From Pseudomonadota bacterium (GTDB taxonomy: Bacteria; Pseudomonadota; Alphaproteobacteria; Acetobacterales; Acetobacteraceae), in NCBI GenBank assembly GCA_021829055.1, contig JAJZCS010000139.1:1-6023 (forward strand): a DNA stretch of 6,023 nt. Reading direction: 5' to 3'. Shown one piece after another: positions 5,935-6,023 of this stretch. Under the pieces are notes generated by a model. That model was not told the DNA's origin. It ran no database searches and saw nothing but the letters and a program-made list of their open reading frames with translations. Both the position numbers and the translations under genes were made by a program. Numbering within the stretch: the first letter of the stretch is position 1; each line of letters begins with the position of its first letter.

Positions 5935-6023
5935 ATGCCCAACGCCATTGCGCTTCGTTCCGACTTCACGGGTGCCGGTCTTCGTGGCCTTGCGCGGCGC
6001 CGCAAGGACGCGGCCCAGGCGCG
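5935..6023 (+). CDS. IS630-family transposase, N-terminal start (runs off window)
   Basis: The ATG at 5935 has GGAGG 6 nt upstream and opens a frame to the window edge: MPNAIALRSDFTGAGLRGLA, then RRRKDAAQA (29 codons). The pattern AIALR.DF....LR.LA...KD..QAR is the start of the helix-turn-helix domain of alphaproteobacterial IS630-type transposases (DDE, insertion at TA). These normally continue RLLALAAIYDG and EAARIGG. Only this short beginning can be seen, so whether the element is intact is unknown. The strong ribosome binding site suggests an undamaged 5' end. Confidence 0.72.
   Translation, partial: MPNAIALRSDFTGAGLRGLARRRKDAAQA

Noticed and set aside
1..6023. tRNA genes, rRNA, CRISPR arrays, toxin-antitoxin or defence systems
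   Set aside because: No cloverleaf-like segment, regular spaced repeats or recognisable small operon of such systems was seen on either strand.

Overview
The window reads as chromosomal DNA of an alphaproteobacterium, most likely in or near the Acetobacteraceae (Rhodospirillales). This rests on the wording of the GuaB protein, on a guaB-rsmB gene order that I recall as common in that group, and on a short-type alphaproteobacterial PhaC fragment beside a phaA thiolase. The taxonomic placement is from memory of protein families and has not been searched.

Left part (1-1894, minus strand): an intact guaB (IMP dehydrogenase, GMP synthesis) is followed 6 nt later by the first 118 codons of a gene that runs off the window. 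That gene matches the NusB-like N-terminal domain of an RsmB/Sun-type 16S rRNA cytosine-C5 methyltransferase. The guaB leader (1895-2004) holds a perfect 7-bp hairpin and a clear Shine-Dalgarno. Behind it (2005-2329, same strand) lies what looks like the decayed 3' end of a multi-spanning membrane protein, possibly an MFS transporter, or alternatively a 52-residue small membrane ORF.

Middle part (about 2400-4556): the C-terminal part of an IS1182-like transposase (minus strand, one frameshift) abuts, at about 2893, the last 143 codons of a PHA synthase gene (phaC, plus strand). That phaC has lost its 5' part and also its catalytic Asp. Immediately downstream is an intact phaA (acetyl-CoA acetyltransferase) with all catalytic residues. 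No phaB follows. PHB synthesis from this locus therefore appears broken, while the thiolase is retained.

Right part (4653-6023): a 986-bp IS481-family element with both inverted repeats but a transposase broken by two small deletions; then a 40-codon scrap of an IS5-family transposase; then the start of an apparently intact IS630-family transposase that runs off the window. In all, pieces of four transposase families occupy about 3.6 kb, typical of a genome or region undergoing IS expansion and gene decay. I found no tRNA, rRNA, CRISPR array or recognisable new defence or metabolic system. The most interesting content is the decay history of the pha locus and the structure of the insertion-sequence scars.
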